A stretch of 22,361 bases of DNA from a bacterium (GTDB lineage: Bacteria; Krumholzibacteriota; Krumholzibacteriia; LZORAL124-64-63): NCBI GenBank assembly GCA_030591105.1, contig JAUVBS010000003.1:1-22361 (forward strand), given 5' to 3'. Below the pieces are notes generated by a model. That model was not told where the DNA came from, ran no database searches, and worked only from the letters and a program-made list of their open reading frames with translations. Below, one piece after another: positions 8,131-16,279 of this stretch. Position 1 is the first letter of the stretch, and every line of letters begins with the position of its first letter. The position numbers were made by a program, and so were the translations under genes.

Positions 8131-9219
8131 TCATTGCAGCTTGATCGTCGACATGCTCAACAGGAGCAGTAGAATCCCGACGATCCAAAACCTCACCACC
8201 ACTTGGGTTTCAGACCACCCCAGCAGCTCGAAATGGTGATGCAGCGGTGCCATGCGGAACAGCCGCTCGCCTTTGCGCCAGCGGAACCACGCGACCTGTG
8301 CCATCACACTGAGCGCCTCGATGACGAACATGCCGCCGATGACCACCAGCAGGAATTCCTTCTTGACCAGGATCGCTACCGTGCCGAGCGCACCGCCTAA
8401 CGCCAAGCTCCCGGTATCACCCATGAAGATGCGCGCCGGATGCGCGTTGAACCACAGGAAGCCGAGGCTCGCACCAACCACCGACGCACAGTAGACGGTC
8501 AGCTCGCCAGCTCCCGGGAGGTAGTGGATATTCAGGTACTCCGCGAAGATCCGGTTACCGCTCAAGTACGACAGGACCGCGAACCCACCGAACGCCAGGG
8601 CACTCAGCCCGATGGCAAGTCCGTCGAGTCCGTCGGAGAGGTTGACCGCGTTGCTCGTTCCGGTGACCACCAGAATCAACAGCGGGATGTAGAGCCAACC
8701 GAAATCGAACAGCGTGTGCTTCAAGAACGGCACACTCGTGCTCGTAGCGGGCAAAGGAGAGATCGGCGCGATCACCAGTACCAGCCCCAGCAACAGACCG
8801 TAAGTCACCTGCCCGCCCAATTTGACCCGGCCGATCATCCCCTTGGGTCGCTTTTTGATCACCTTAAGATAGTCATCCAGAAAGCCGATGATCCCCATCC
8901 AGACGGTACCTGCCAGAGCGAGCTGCACGTACGGACTGCTGAGTCTGGCCCACAGCAGCGTCGGTACGACGATGGCCGAAAGCACGAGCACGCCGCCCAT
9001 GGTCGGGGTGCCGGCTTTTTTCTGGTGATGGCTGGGCCCTTCCGAACGGATCGTTTCACCGATCTGCAGCGACTCCAGCTTGCGGATCACCCAGTCGCCA
9101 AAGATGAAACTGATCAATAGCGCCGTCACCGTGGCGTACGCCGCGCGGAACGTGATGTACTGAAAGACATTCAGTACCGACCAATACTCGTTTAGCGGGT
9201 ACAGGAAATGGTAGAACAT
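8131..9219 (-). CDS. mraY: Phospho-MurNAc-pentapeptide transferase
   Basis: MraY is an integral membrane enzyme that transfers phospho-MurNAc-pentapeptide from the UDP precursor made by MurC-F onto undecaprenyl phosphate, giving lipid I for MurG. The 362-aa product has about ten membrane segments. Its conserved loops are [10 protein letters not shown] (67-76), the DDYLK motif with Asp115/Asp116, [10 protein letters not shown] (193-202), [12 protein letters not shown] (265-276, catalytic Asp268) and PLHHHFE (325-331). All active-site residues expected for the family are visible. The ATG at 9219 is preceded by GAGGGGA and lies 9 bp after the murF stop. The length is normal. Confidence 0.99.
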   Translation of the reverse strand: MFYHFLYPLNEYWSVLNVFQYITFRAAYATVTALLISFIFGDWVIRKLESLQIGETIRSEGPSHHQKKAGTPTMGGVLVLSAIVVPTLLWARLSSPYVQLALAGTVWMGIIGFLDDYLKVIKKRPKGMIGRVKLGGQVTYGLLLGLVLVIAPISPLPATSTSVPFLKHTLFDFGWLYIPLLILVVTGTSNAVNLSDGLDGLAIGLSALAFGGFAVLSYLSGNRIFAEYLNIHYLPGAGELTVYCASVVGASLGFLWFNAHPARIFMGDTGSLALGGALGTVAILVKKEFLLVVIGGMFVIEALSVMAQVAWFRWRKGERLFRMAPLHHHFELLGWSETQVVVRFWIVGILLLLLSMSTIKLQ

Positions 9220-9228
9220 CAGGTCCCC

Positions 9229-10722
9229 TCACTCGCTGGTATCGGTGTTTCGGAAACGCTGTTCCAGCAGAGCCACGACTTCATCCATGGCAGCGCTGCG
9301 TGAACCTTTGATCAGGATACGGTCGCCGGGACCGGTGTGTCGTTCCACCCACTGAACCGCCGCCGCGGCGCTGGCGCACATATACGCGCGGCCCCCGGCG
9401 GCGGTGAACCCCGCGGCCAATGGGTGCGCCGCCTCGCCCACCGCGACCAACACATCGAGCCCGTCGGAGTATAACTCTTGGCCAGTCTGCCGGTGAATCC
9501 CGCTGCTCTGCGGTCCGAGTTCGGCCATGGTTCCCAAGAGCGCCACAGCCTGCCCGCCAGCCAACGCGAGTAGGGCAGCGGCTGCGCTACGCACACTCGT
9601 CGGGTTGGCGTTGTAACTGTCGTCCAACAGCAGCCGGTCACCGACAGTCAACAGCCGGCTGCGGTGTGGTGACGGCCGAAATCCGGCCAAGCCCACGTGC
9701 ATCTGCTCCGTGGTCACGCCGGCAGCCTGGGCGGCCAGGATCGCTGCTGCCAGATTGCCCCCGTTGTGCGGCCCGGGCAACGGTACTTCCCAGCGCTCGC
9801 CGTCGAGTTCCAGTCTACCGCCGCTTCGGTACGGCTCCCAGTGCCAGTGATGATCGCCGCCGGCGCGGCCGAATGTGACGACACGGCAGCGGGCACGTCG
9901 GCGCCAACGAGCATAGCCGGGGCTGTCTTGATTCAAAATCGCTACACCGTCCGGAGGCAATACATCGAGCAACTCGCCCTTGCCCGCGACCACACCGTCG
10001 ATCGACCCGAATGCGGCGAGGTGCGCCTCAGCGGCATTGGTGATCACACCGATGGACGGACCGGCCAGCGCCGCAAGCGTGGCGATCTCGCCCTCCGCTG
10101 ACGCCCCGATTTCCACCGCGGCGAAGCGGTGTTCGGGTCGCAGACCCAACAGGGTCAGCGGCAGGCCCAGTTCGTTGTTGAGATTGCCACGGGTAGCAAG
10201 GGTCGGACCGGCACCACCGAGCAGAGCCGCCAGGAAATCCTTGGTGGTGGTCTTCCCGTTACTACCGGTGATCGCGACCAGCAGCGCCGATTGTGCAGCC
10301 CGCCAGTGGCCGGCCAACGTGCCCAGCGCCCGACGTGGATCACCGCAGACCAGCACGACCCGCCGATCCGGCACACTCACGCGACAAAGAGGATCGTCCA
10401 GCGGCACGAGCGGGCGGTCGGACTGGCCCGACGCAGCGGCCGGCGTCTGGTCCGACGGTAAGCCGACTAACGCACAGGCAGCAACGTTCAGGGCCTGACT
10501 CACATACCGACGGCCATCGGTTCGCGTACCGCTCAAGGCGACGAATAGTTCACCCGGACGCACGTCCCGCGAATCGATGGCTGCACCGAGGAACCGGCCC
10601 GGCAGCTCCGCTGGCTCGGCCGGGCGCCAACCGTCGCCCACACGCAGCAAGGCATAAGCGAGCAAGCTGTCCGCTTGCAAAGCACGCGCTGCCGTCGCCA
10701 CCGAGTATCCCATCTCAGTCAT
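9229..10722 (-). CDS. murF: UDP-MurNAc-tripeptide D-Ala-D-Ala ligase
   Basis: MurF completes the UDP-MurNAc-pentapeptide by adding D-Ala-D-Ala. With the chosen start the product is 497 aa, somewhat longer than the usual 450-460. The extra length is partly a variable segment at about 88-118, between the N-domain and the ATP-binding domain. Motifs are AIDSRDVRPGELFVAL (48-63), the P-loop ITGSNGKTTTKDFLAALL (151-168), NLNNELGLPLTLL, DDSYNANPTSV in the C-domain and KGSRSAAMDEVV near the end. The frame is open back to 10788 inside murE. The ATG at 10722 is preferred because GGAG lies just before it and it overlaps the murE stop by only 8 bp; a second ATG at 10713 is also possible. Confidence 0.96.
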   Translation of the reverse strand: MTEMGYSVATAARALQADSLLAYALLRVGDGWRPAEPAELPGRFLGAAIDSRDVRPGELFVALSGTRTDGRRYVSQALNVAACALVGLPSDQTPAAASGQSDRPLVPLDDPLCRVSVPDRRVVLVCGDPRRALGTLAGHWRAAQSALLVAITGSNGKTTTKDFLAALLGGAGPTLATRGNLNNELGLPLTLLGLRPEHRFAAVEIGASAEGEIATLAALAGPSIGVITNAAEAHLAAFGSIDGVVAGKGELLDVLPPDGVAILNQDSPGYARWRRRARCRVVTFGRAGGDHHWHWEPYRSGGRLELDGERWEVPLPGPHNGGNLAAAILAAQAAGVTTEQMHVGLAGFRPSPHRSRLLTVGDRLLLDDSYNANPTSVRSAAAALLALAGGQAVALLGTMAELGPQSSGIHRQTGQELYSDGLDVLVAVGEAAHPLAAGFTAAGGRAYMCASAAAAVQWVERHTGPGDRILIKGSRSAAMDEVVALLEQRFRNTDTSE

Positions 10723-12259
10723 CGTCTCCGCTCCGTGCAATCCAGTCGGTAACGGCCCTACGATCGTCCAGGTCCAACCGTCGGTCACCGACGAGCTGGT
10801 AGTCTTCGTGCCCCTTGCCCGCGATGATGACGATATCGGTCGGCTCCGCTGACGCCAGGGCAGCCGTGATCGCCTGGCTGCGGTCGACGACGACCTGACG
10901 TTTTCCGGTGCGCGGCGAACCGGCCTCGTCGAACCCCACGACGATCTCCGCGATGATCTGCTGCGGTTGCTCCGAGCGCGGATTGTCCGAGGTGATCCAG
11001 GCGACGTCCGCCTCCCGCGCCGCTACCGCGCCCATGAGCGGTCGTTTGCCACGGTCGCGGTCACCTCCGCAACCGAATACGACGATCAGCCGGCCGTCGG
11101 TCAGTTCAGCGCACGCCCGTAGCACAGCGACCAACGCGTCGGGAGTGTGGGCGTAATCGACCACCGCGAGAGCGCCCGACGGCAGATCGAACCGCTCCAT
11201 GCGACCGGGCACCTGCGTGACCTCGGTCAGCGCCGCCGCACACGCCTCGGCCGAGTAACCGAGGGCCAGACCCGCAGCGACCGCGGCGGTCAGGTTCTCC
11301 ACGTTATAACGACCTACCAGACCACTGGAAAGTACGACCGGTCGATCGCCATGGGCTAAGGTCAGACGCGTCCCGGTAACGGTCAAATCTGCATCGAGCA
11401 GTCGTAAATCGGCCTGCGCGATCTCGCCGGCGGCCGGCTCGGCGCAGAACCGCACCGTCGCGAGGCCGGTGGTGTCCAGGCTCGCCAACGCCGCGTCGGC
11501 AGCGTTGAGTGCGACGGCTCCGGGTGGTTTAGCGCGACCGGAGTCAACTCGCAATAAGTCGAGGATACGCGCTTTGGCCGCGAGGTACCGCTGCGCATCG
11601 CCGTGGTAATCGAGGTGATCACGCCCGAGGTTGGTCAACACGGCTACATCGACTGCGAGACCAGCGGTGCGCTCTTGATCGAGTGCGTGCGAAGAGATTT
11701 CCAGAGCGACCGCTCGGCAGCCGTTGCCACGCATACGGCCGAGCCAGCGGTACAACTCCTCGCCGCCGGGTGTGGTCAGCGCTGCCGGCTCGCGGTCACG
11801 GCCGTCGTCGTAATAGATTGTGCCGAGCAGTCCACACCGACCGGTCAGTCGCCCGAGCATTGCTTGCAGCAGGAACGCCACGGTGGTCTTACCGTTGGTA
11901 CCGGTCACGCCGGCCACCGTCAACGCCTCGTCGGGACGCCCCGCGAGCTCCCGCGCCAGCAAGGCGGGATACGGTTCGGTACGCGGAGCGATGACCAACG
12001 CGTCGGGTCGGCGCCGGCCCAGCTCGGTAAACAAAGCGGCGCGGCGGGCGGTTGCGACCATGACGGCGGGACAGCCGGCTGCGATCGCATCCGCGACGTA
12101 CCGGTGCCCGTCGGTGGCGTGCCCCGGTACGGCGACGAACAGCTTCTCGGGACCGGCGCGCCGCGAATCCGCAGTCACCGTGGCGATGGGCGTGTCCACC
12201 GCTCCCGATAGCTGCAACTCACCCCACGGGGCGCAAAGCCGTGCCAGTGTCATTGCCAT
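10715..12259 (-). CDS. murE: UDP-MurNAc-dipeptide meso-diaminopimelate ligase
   Basis: MurE adds the third stem-peptide residue. The 514-aa product carries the P-loop GVTGTNGKTT (117-126), TTPGGEELY (162-170), EISSHALDQ (187-195), the carbamylated-lysine region YLAAKARIL (Lys229), YAHTPDAL (369-376) and FGCGGDRDRGKRPLMG (395-410). The specificity motif reads DNPRSE (425-430). DNPR is the signature of enzymes that accept meso-diaminopimelate, so the peptidoglycan is predicted to be mDAP-type. The start at 12259 gives a 10-bp overlap with ftsI and has GAGGA about 10 nt upstream; an alternative ATG at 12253 would give an ATGA overlap. Identification and substrate call are strong, the latter by motif only. 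Confidence 0.97.
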   Translation of the reverse strand: MAMTLARLCAPWGELQLSGAVDTPIATVTADSRRAGPEKLFVAVPGHATDGHRYVADAIAAGCPAVMVATARRAALFTELGRRRPDALVIAPRTEPYPALLARELAGRPDEALTVAGVTGTNGKTTVAFLLQAMLGRLTGRCGLLGTIYYDDGRDREPAALTTPGGEELYRWLGRMRGNGCRAVALEISSHALDQERTAGLAVDVAVLTNLGRDHLDYHGDAQRYLAAKARILDLLRVDSGRAKPPGAVALNAADAALASLDTTGLATVRFCAEPAAGEIAQADLRLLDADLTVTGTRLTLAHGDRPVVLSSGLVGRYNVENLTAAVAAGLALGYSAEACAAALTEVTQVPGRMERFDLPSGALAVVDYAHTPDALVAVLRACAELTDGRLIVVFGCGGDRDRGKRPLMGAVAAREADVAWITSDNPRSEQPQQIIAEIVVGFDEAGSPRTGKRQVVVDRSQAITAALASAEPTDIVIIAGKGHEDYQLVGDRRLDLDDRRAVTDWIARSGDDD

Positions 12260-14361
12260 GCCACCGCCATCCTCACTTCGATACCGTCACTGCCGAGAAC
12301 GTCGCCGGCTTGCGGCCGTTGCTGCGTGACGTACCCCGCGCCGGCGATCCGCAACTTCACCCCTAGCCGGGCGGCCAGGGTCCGGATTTCACGATTGCTC
12401 AGACCGACCAGATCGGGACAGAGCGGCGCTGCGTCGCCGCGACCTCGCTGCGATGCCACCGTCAGCCGGACCTGCCCACCAGCGGCGCAAAGGCTGCCGG
12501 GGCTCGGTACCTGCTGGACGACCACTCCCCCTTTCTCGGCACCGAGCGGCTCGAAGCCGAGGCGGCGCAGGCGAGTCACCGCGCGGTCGGTCGTCAGATG
12601 CAGCACGTCGGGCACGGTAACCGGATCGCTCGGCGCAGCGACGGCCAGTGTCCGATTACCACTGGAAACATCGGTCAGCCAATCGCTGCTGCGCCGGATC
12701 TCCCGCACGATGCGTGCGAACAGTGGCACTGCGCTCTCGGCAGCGTAATGATGAATTCCTTCGGGTTCGTCGAGTACCGTCAAGATCACCAACCGCGGCC
12801 GTTCCGCCGGCACCAGTCCGCCAAAACTCGCGATGAACGCACCTGGTGTGTAACCACGTCCGTCACGGCTTTTCTGGCCGGTGCCGGTCTTGCCACCGGC
12901 CGATATCCAGTCGCAGCGTGCTGCGACACCGGTCCCCTCACTGACCACCCTGGCCATGGCCTGACGTAACAACGTGGCCAGACGCTCGGGCATGACGCGA
13001 CGCAAGCGAACCGGCTCGCAAACACGGCGCGACCGGCCGTCGTGGCTACCGATCTCTCGCACGATACGCGGTGTGTAGAGCCAACCGCCGTTGGCCACGC
13101 TCGCGAGCGCCAGGCCGAGCTGCAGCGGCGTGACCGCCAGCTCCTGACCGATGGCCATGGTCGCTTGCGATCGCCGCGACCACGTAGCCGGCGGTTTCAG
13201 AATTCCGTCCGCCTGTCCTGGATAAGGCAGCGCCGTCCGTTGCCCGAAGCCGAACGCACACAAGTCGCGGTAGAATTCCTGCGCAGAAAGATTGGCCACC
13301 GCCCGCGCGAAATAGACATTGCTCGAGAGGGTGAATGCCTCCATCAGATTCAGATCGCCGTAAGCATGTCCGTCGGAATTGCGGATCGAGAAGCCATCGA
13401 AACTGGTGTCGCTACAGTCGAAGACCGTGGCCGTATCGAGGGCGGCGTTGGCGAGCAGCGAAACCGTCGTGAAGATCTTGAATACCGACCCCGGCTCGTA
13501 GCTATGATTGAAGTTGCGATTGTTCCAGACCGCGGCGTCGCGACACGGCACGCTGCGGCTCTCTAGTAACGGCCAGCTTGCCGCCGCCAGGATATCACCG
13601 GTCCAGGGGTCCAGAATCAGGACCGATCCGCCGATCGCACCGCATTCGGCGACGCTGCGGGCCAGCTCGGTATCGCAGATCTCCTGCAAGTCGGCGTCGA
13701 GGGTCAGGACCAGGTGGTCACCATCGTGGACCGACTCGATCACCACCTGACCCAAGGTCCGTCCGGGGTAAGCGGATGCCAATTGCCAGGCCTGACCGCG
13801 CGTCCCGGCCAGGAAACTCCCTAGCCCATACTCGAAGCCGGTGGCGCTCTCGTCGTCAGGACCATCGGCGCGATAAAAACCGATCAGCGCGGCACCGACG
13901 CCGTCGAGCGGGTAGACGCGCGAACGTACCTCGTCGAGAGTCACGGCCGGTTCGCCGCGCAAGCGTGTCAGTTGAGCAGGCGAGAGCGCCGCTCCCCGCG
14001 CCACGACGGCGTGGGCACCGCGAGCCTTGCGCAAACGACGCTCGAGCTGCGTACGATCGGTGCCGAGTACCTCGGAGAGCAGCGCCGCGACGCTGCCGAG
14101 TCGATCTACCCGGTCGGCGCTCACCCCGACTCGCCAGGAGGTCACCGAGAGCGCCAGGGGGCGGTTGTTGCGGTCGTATAGATTTCCGCGCTCGGGCAGA
14201 ATTTGCTCCTGCTTGGCCCATTGATTCCGAGCCCGCTCGCGGTAGTGGTCGTGACGGAGGATCTGGATGTGGACGATGCGCGCGGCGAGACAGAGCCCGA
14301 CCAGTACGATGACCGCCCGCAGCACGCCGAAACGCCAGACGCGCGGGCGGCCGTCGCTCAT
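12250..14361 (-). CDS. ftsI: FtsI/PBP3-type transpeptidase with two C-terminal PASTA domains
   Basis: This class B penicillin-binding protein crosslinks septal peptidoglycan in the periplasm, partnered with FtsW. The 703-aa product has a short cytoplasmic start, one membrane anchor at about 13-30, and the pedestal motif PERGNLYDRNNRPLALS (56-72). The transpeptidase domain has catalytic SVFK (Ser292-Lys295), SSN (346-348) and KTG (491-493). After about residue 578 come two PASTA domains: VTVPDVLHLTTDRAVTRLRR onward (about 581-637) and LCPDLVGLSNREIRTLAARL onward (about 647-703). Classical proteobacterial FtsI lacks PASTA repeats; they are common in Gram-positive PBP2x, SpoVD and several other phyla. 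Position in the dcw cluster favours FtsI over a sporulation paralogue. The gene overlaps ftsL by ATGA and murE by 10 bp. Confidence 0.96.
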   Translation of the reverse strand: MSDGRPRVWRFGVLRAVIVLVGLCLAARIVHIQILRHDHYRERARNQWAKQEQILPERGNLYDRNNRPLALSVTSWRVGVSADRVDRLGSVAALLSEVLGTDRTQLERRLRKARGAHAVVARGAALSPAQLTRLRGEPAVTLDEVRSRVYPLDGVGAALIGFYRADGPDDESATGFEYGLGSFLAGTRGQAWQLASAYPGRTLGQVVIESVHDGDHLVLTLDADLQEICDTELARSVAECGAIGGSVLILDPWTGDILAAASWPLLESRSVPCRDAAVWNNRNFNHSYEPGSVFKIFTTVSLLANAALDTATVFDCSDTSFDGFSIRNSDGHAYGDLNLMEAFTLSSNVYFARAVANLSAQEFYRDLCAFGFGQRTALPYPGQADGILKPPATWSRRSQATMAIGQELAVTPLQLGLALASVANGGWLYTPRIVREIGSHDGRSRRVCEPVRLRRVMPERLATLLRQAMARVVSEGTGVAARCDWISAGGKTGTGQKSRDGRGYTPGAFIASFGGLVPAERPRLVILTVLDEPEGIHHYAAESAVPLFARIVREIRRSSDWLTDVSSGNRTLAVAAPSDPVTVPDVLHLTTDRAVTRLRRLGFEPLGAEKGGVVVQQVPSPGSLCAAGGQVRLTVASQRGRGDAAPLCPDLVGLSNREIRTLAARLGVKLRIAGAGYVTQQRPQAGDVLGSDGIEVRMAVAWQ

Positions 14362-14816
14362 GGCCCGTCCGTCCGGGCTTCCGCGGCCTGAACCGTCTGC
14401 CCACTACCCAGCCTGTCCCAGGCGCGTCGCCAAATCGAAGTTCTGCCACGATCGTCCGCACCGGCGCAAACGATGACCGGATCGGGTGTCACCGCCGCGA
14501 CTAACCCCAGTTCGCCGACAGCTCGGGCAATGATGACCGGACGCGCCGACCGGCGGCTCCACTCGGCCGTCAAGCACGCCTTCTGCCCCTCGAGCAGATC
14601 GCGATTCACCTCGAGCACGCCGATCTCGGTGCGCAGGTTAACCACCTGGTTCGCGAGCGAGATCAGCAGGACGAGCAACGCGGTCAATAACACCCCGGCT
14701 GCCAAGCCGAGCAGCACCGGTCGGCCACTCAGGCACCGCCGTCGGGCCATCACCGGCGCCGGCCCGTAAGACGGGTGCGGTGCGGGACGGTAAGAGCGTT
14801 GGCGTCGCACCCACAT
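14358..14816 (-). CDS. ftsL: FtsL-like small bitopic division protein
   Basis: FtsL proteins form a periplasmic coiled coil with FtsB/DivIC and FtsQ and activate FtsWI. The 152-aa product has a Pro/Arg-rich cytoplasmic segment, one membrane helix at about 33-55 (VLLGLAAGVLLTALLVLLIS) and a heptad-like stretch NQVVNLRTEIGVLEVNRDLL (56-75). A region resembling the usual FtsL end follows (RPVIIARAVGELGLV), then a poorly conserved basic tail. Sequence identity in the family is low, so the call depends on size, topology and location between rsmH and ftsI. The ATG at 14816 follows AAGAGGAG by 5 nt and lies 19 bp after the rsmH stop; the gene ends in an ATGA overlap with ftsI. The tail of about 40 residues is longer than in most FtsL proteins. 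Confidence 0.82.
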   Translation of the reverse strand: MWVRRQRSYRPAPHPSYGPAPVMARRRCLSGRPVLLGLAAGVLLTALLVLLISLANQVVNLRTEIGVLEVNRDLLEGQKACLTAEWSRRSARPVIIARAVGELGLVAAVTPDPVIVCAGADDRGRTSIWRRAWDRLGSGQTVQAAEARTDGP

Positions 14817-14835
14817 GATGACTCCTCTTCGCCGC

Positions 14836-15759
14836 TCAGCCGGTCATTTCGACAGCACGTAGACGCGCGCTGCGGCTTCGGCGGTTGTGACGCTGTTCGC
14901 CCGCTGTCGGACGCACGACTCGCCGCGTCAGCCGGCGCAAGATCCGGCGGTGCCCGCACACACAACTCGGCAGTTCCGGCGGGCAGATACAGTCGCGTCG
15001 CTCACGGTCGATCCACTGCTTGACGATCCGGTCCTCTAGCGAGTGGTAGGCGATCACCACCACACGGGCCCCGCTGCCGAGGCAGACCGCCGCCTGGGCC
15101 AGCACGTCAGACAATGCTTCCAGTTCGTCATTCACGGCGATCCGAAGCGCCTGGAATATGCGGCTCAGCACCGTTGCCGGGGCGACTCCGCGTGGTAGCG
15201 CAGCCATGACCGCCGTGCTCAGTTCGGCGGTCGTGCGTAGCTCGGCCTGCTCGGACGCCGCGATCACCGCCCGGGCGATCCGACGGGAATAGCGCTCTTC
15301 GCCGTAGCGCCACAGCAAGTCGGCCAACGCATTGGTATCGAGCGTCGTCAACAACTCGGCTGCCGTCGGTCCAACCTCCTGATCGAACCGCAGATCCAGC
15401 GGGCCGTCACTGCGGTAGCTAAAACCTTTATGCGGCGTGTCGAGCTGTCGTGAACTGACCCCCAGATCGAGCAACAGGCCGTCGGGTCGCTCCCAGCCGA
15501 CCTCGGCCAAAGCGCGGTCTAGGTGACGGAACGAAAGGTGCAGACAGCGCAGCCGAGGACGGTTGGCCGCGAACCGTCGGCAGTGCGCAACCGCCTCTGC
15601 ATCCAGGTCCAGACCCAGAACTTCGGCTCCGGCAGCGAGCAGTTCCTCGGCGTGTCCGCCGAAGCCAAAGGTCCCATCGACGATCCGCTTGCCCGGCCCC
15701 GGCTCCAGGAAACCGAGCACCTCTTCCTTGAGCACCGGAACGTGTGCACCGTCGGTCAT
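14836..15759 (-). CDS. rsmH: 16S rRNA (cytosine-1402-N4)-methyltransferase
   Basis: RsmH (MraW) uses S-adenosylmethionine to methylate N4 of C1402 in the 16S rRNA decoding centre. The 307-aa product starts MTDGAHVPVLKEEVL. It has the SAM-binding motif DGTFGFGGHAEELL (28-41; more often DATLGGGGH), then LLLDLGVSSRQLD (96-108), KGFSYRSDGPLDLRFD (111-126) and the family C-terminus VCGHRRILRRLTRR through RRSRSARLRAVE. A cysteine-rich DCICPPELPSCVC stretch precedes the end. The gene overlaps the STAS gene by ATGA and has no convincing ribosome site of its own, so its translation is probably coupled to the STAS gene. Any translational control of the STAS gene could therefore pass on to rsmH. Confidence 0.98.
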   Translation of the reverse strand: MTDGAHVPVLKEEVLGFLEPGPGKRIVDGTFGFGGHAEELLAAGAEVLGLDLDAEAVAHCRRFAANRPRLRCLHLSFRHLDRALAEVGWERPDGLLLDLGVSSRQLDTPHKGFSYRSDGPLDLRFDQEVGPTAAELLTTLDTNALADLLWRYGEERYSRRIARAVIAASEQAELRTTAELSTAVMAALPRGVAPATVLSRIFQALRIAVNDELEALSDVLAQAAVCLGSGARVVVIAYHSLEDRIVKQWIDRERRDCICPPELPSCVCGHRRILRRLTRRVVRPTAGEQRHNRRSRSARLRAVEMTG

Positions 15760-16169
15760 GGCATCCCGGAGGGCTGCACTCGGTCCGCAAACGAAACGAA
15801 GGACCGGGGCGAGGGAGGGACCTCCAGTTCCCCCGCCCAGTCCTCCAGCGAAACGATGGCTTGCAAGTACCGACTCCAGCGAGCGAGCCAGAGCTGGTGG
15901 CCGAAAGCTTTCAAGCTACGGTGCCACTGAACCAGCAGACGTACGGCGCGGTAATCGACGTGTAACAGCCGGCTCCCGTCGAGCACGACCTCGGCTTCCC
16001 GGCCGGTCAATAACGGGTGCACGCGACGCACGAGACGATCGATTCCGTCGCGGTCCAGGACGCCGGAGAGAGAGACCCAGACAGCCCGTCCATGTTGCGA
16101 GACGGTGAAGTCCAGAACGCCCGTGCGGCTGAGACGCTCCGGTGACTGGTGGGCCTTCTCTCCCGGCAT
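15756..16169 (-). CDS. Small STAS-domain protein inserted in the dcw operon
   Basis: The 137-aa product looks like a single STAS domain (anti-sigma-factor-antagonist fold) from about residue 18 to 115: VLDFTVSQHGRAVWVSLSGV, then VVLDGSRLLHVDYRAVRLLV, then LKAFGHQLWLARWS. In phosphorylatable SpoIIAA-type proteins the loop after the central strand reads DSSG or DSTG. Here it reads DYRA (72-75), with no Ser or Thr to phosphorylate, so partner-switching by a kinase in the usual way is unlikely. There is no signal peptide or membrane segment. STAS genes are not part of the standard dcw set. The start ATG at 16169 is preferred over an in-frame ATG at 16244 because a GGAG lies 4 nt upstream and conservation starts later. 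The gene overlaps rsmH by ATGA. The function is unknown; a protein-interaction or scaffold role is inference. Confidence 0.75.
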   Translation of the reverse strand: MPGEKAHQSPERLSRTGVLDFTVSQHGRAVWVSLSGVLDRDGIDRLVRRVHPLLTGREAEVVLDGSRLLHVDYRAVRLLVQWHRSLKAFGHQLWLARWSRYLQAIVSLEDWAGELEVPPSPRSFVSFADRVQPSGMP

Positions 16170-16277
16170 GGGGCTCCATCCCCTCCGACCGCCCCTCCTT
16201 GGGCGATCACTTGTGCGTCCGATAACCCCTCCTTGGGCCATCATCCGCTTGAACCGACCGCCCCTCCCTGGGCGATC
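16170..16277 (-). promoter_or_regulatory. Array of four RNA hairpins with ANGGAN hexaloops, CsrA-like leader of the STAS gene
   Basis: On the mRNA strand four stem-loops follow each other. Hairpin 1 (16277-16256) and hairpin 3 (16208-16187) have arms GATCGCCC and GGGCGGTC around loops AGGGAG and AAGGAG. Hairpin 2 (16242-16221) has arms GATGGCCC and GGGTTATC around AAGGAG. Hairpin 4 (16183-16170) is GGGG-AUGGAG-CCCC and ends at the base before the STAS ATG, so its loop holds the GGAG ribosome site. The mraZ stop codon lies in the 5' arm of hairpin 1. All loops match ANGGAN, the form preferred by CsrA/RsmA. The stem changes in hairpin 2 keep pairing only on this strand (G-U pairs), favouring RNA over a DNA operator. 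No csrA gene is in the window. Function is inferred. Confidence 0.6.
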
Positions 16278-16279
16278 AC
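16187..16279. repeat. Three 24-bp direct repeats
   Basis: Copies lie at 16187-16210, 16221-16244 and 16256-16279, with unique 10- and 11-bp spacers (period 34-35 bp). Copies 1 and 3 differ at one base, which falls in the hairpin loop. Copy 2 differs from copy 1 at five internal or edge bases, several of them paired in the stem. The repeats are the sequence basis of hairpins 1-3 in the leader described at 16170-16277. The last copy overlaps the mraZ stop codon. Confidence 0.85.

Noticed and set aside
16007..16244. Small frames beginning MMAQGG, MIAQGG in the repeats
   Set aside because: They arise because each repeat starts with GTG or ATG; they stop early or run out of frame through the STAS gene. 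The repeats read better as RNA structure.
16187..16279. CRISPR array made of the three 24-bp repeats
   Set aside because: Spacers are only 10-11 bp, there are three units, and no cas genes are present; the repeats fold as translation-control-like hairpins instead.
16187..16279. Tandem MraZ operator downstream of mraZ
   Set aside because: The repeats contain TGGG on the plus strand, but their period is 34-35 bp, not 10 bp, and stem pairing is kept only on the mRNA strand; the real MraZ-like array is at 16787-16811.
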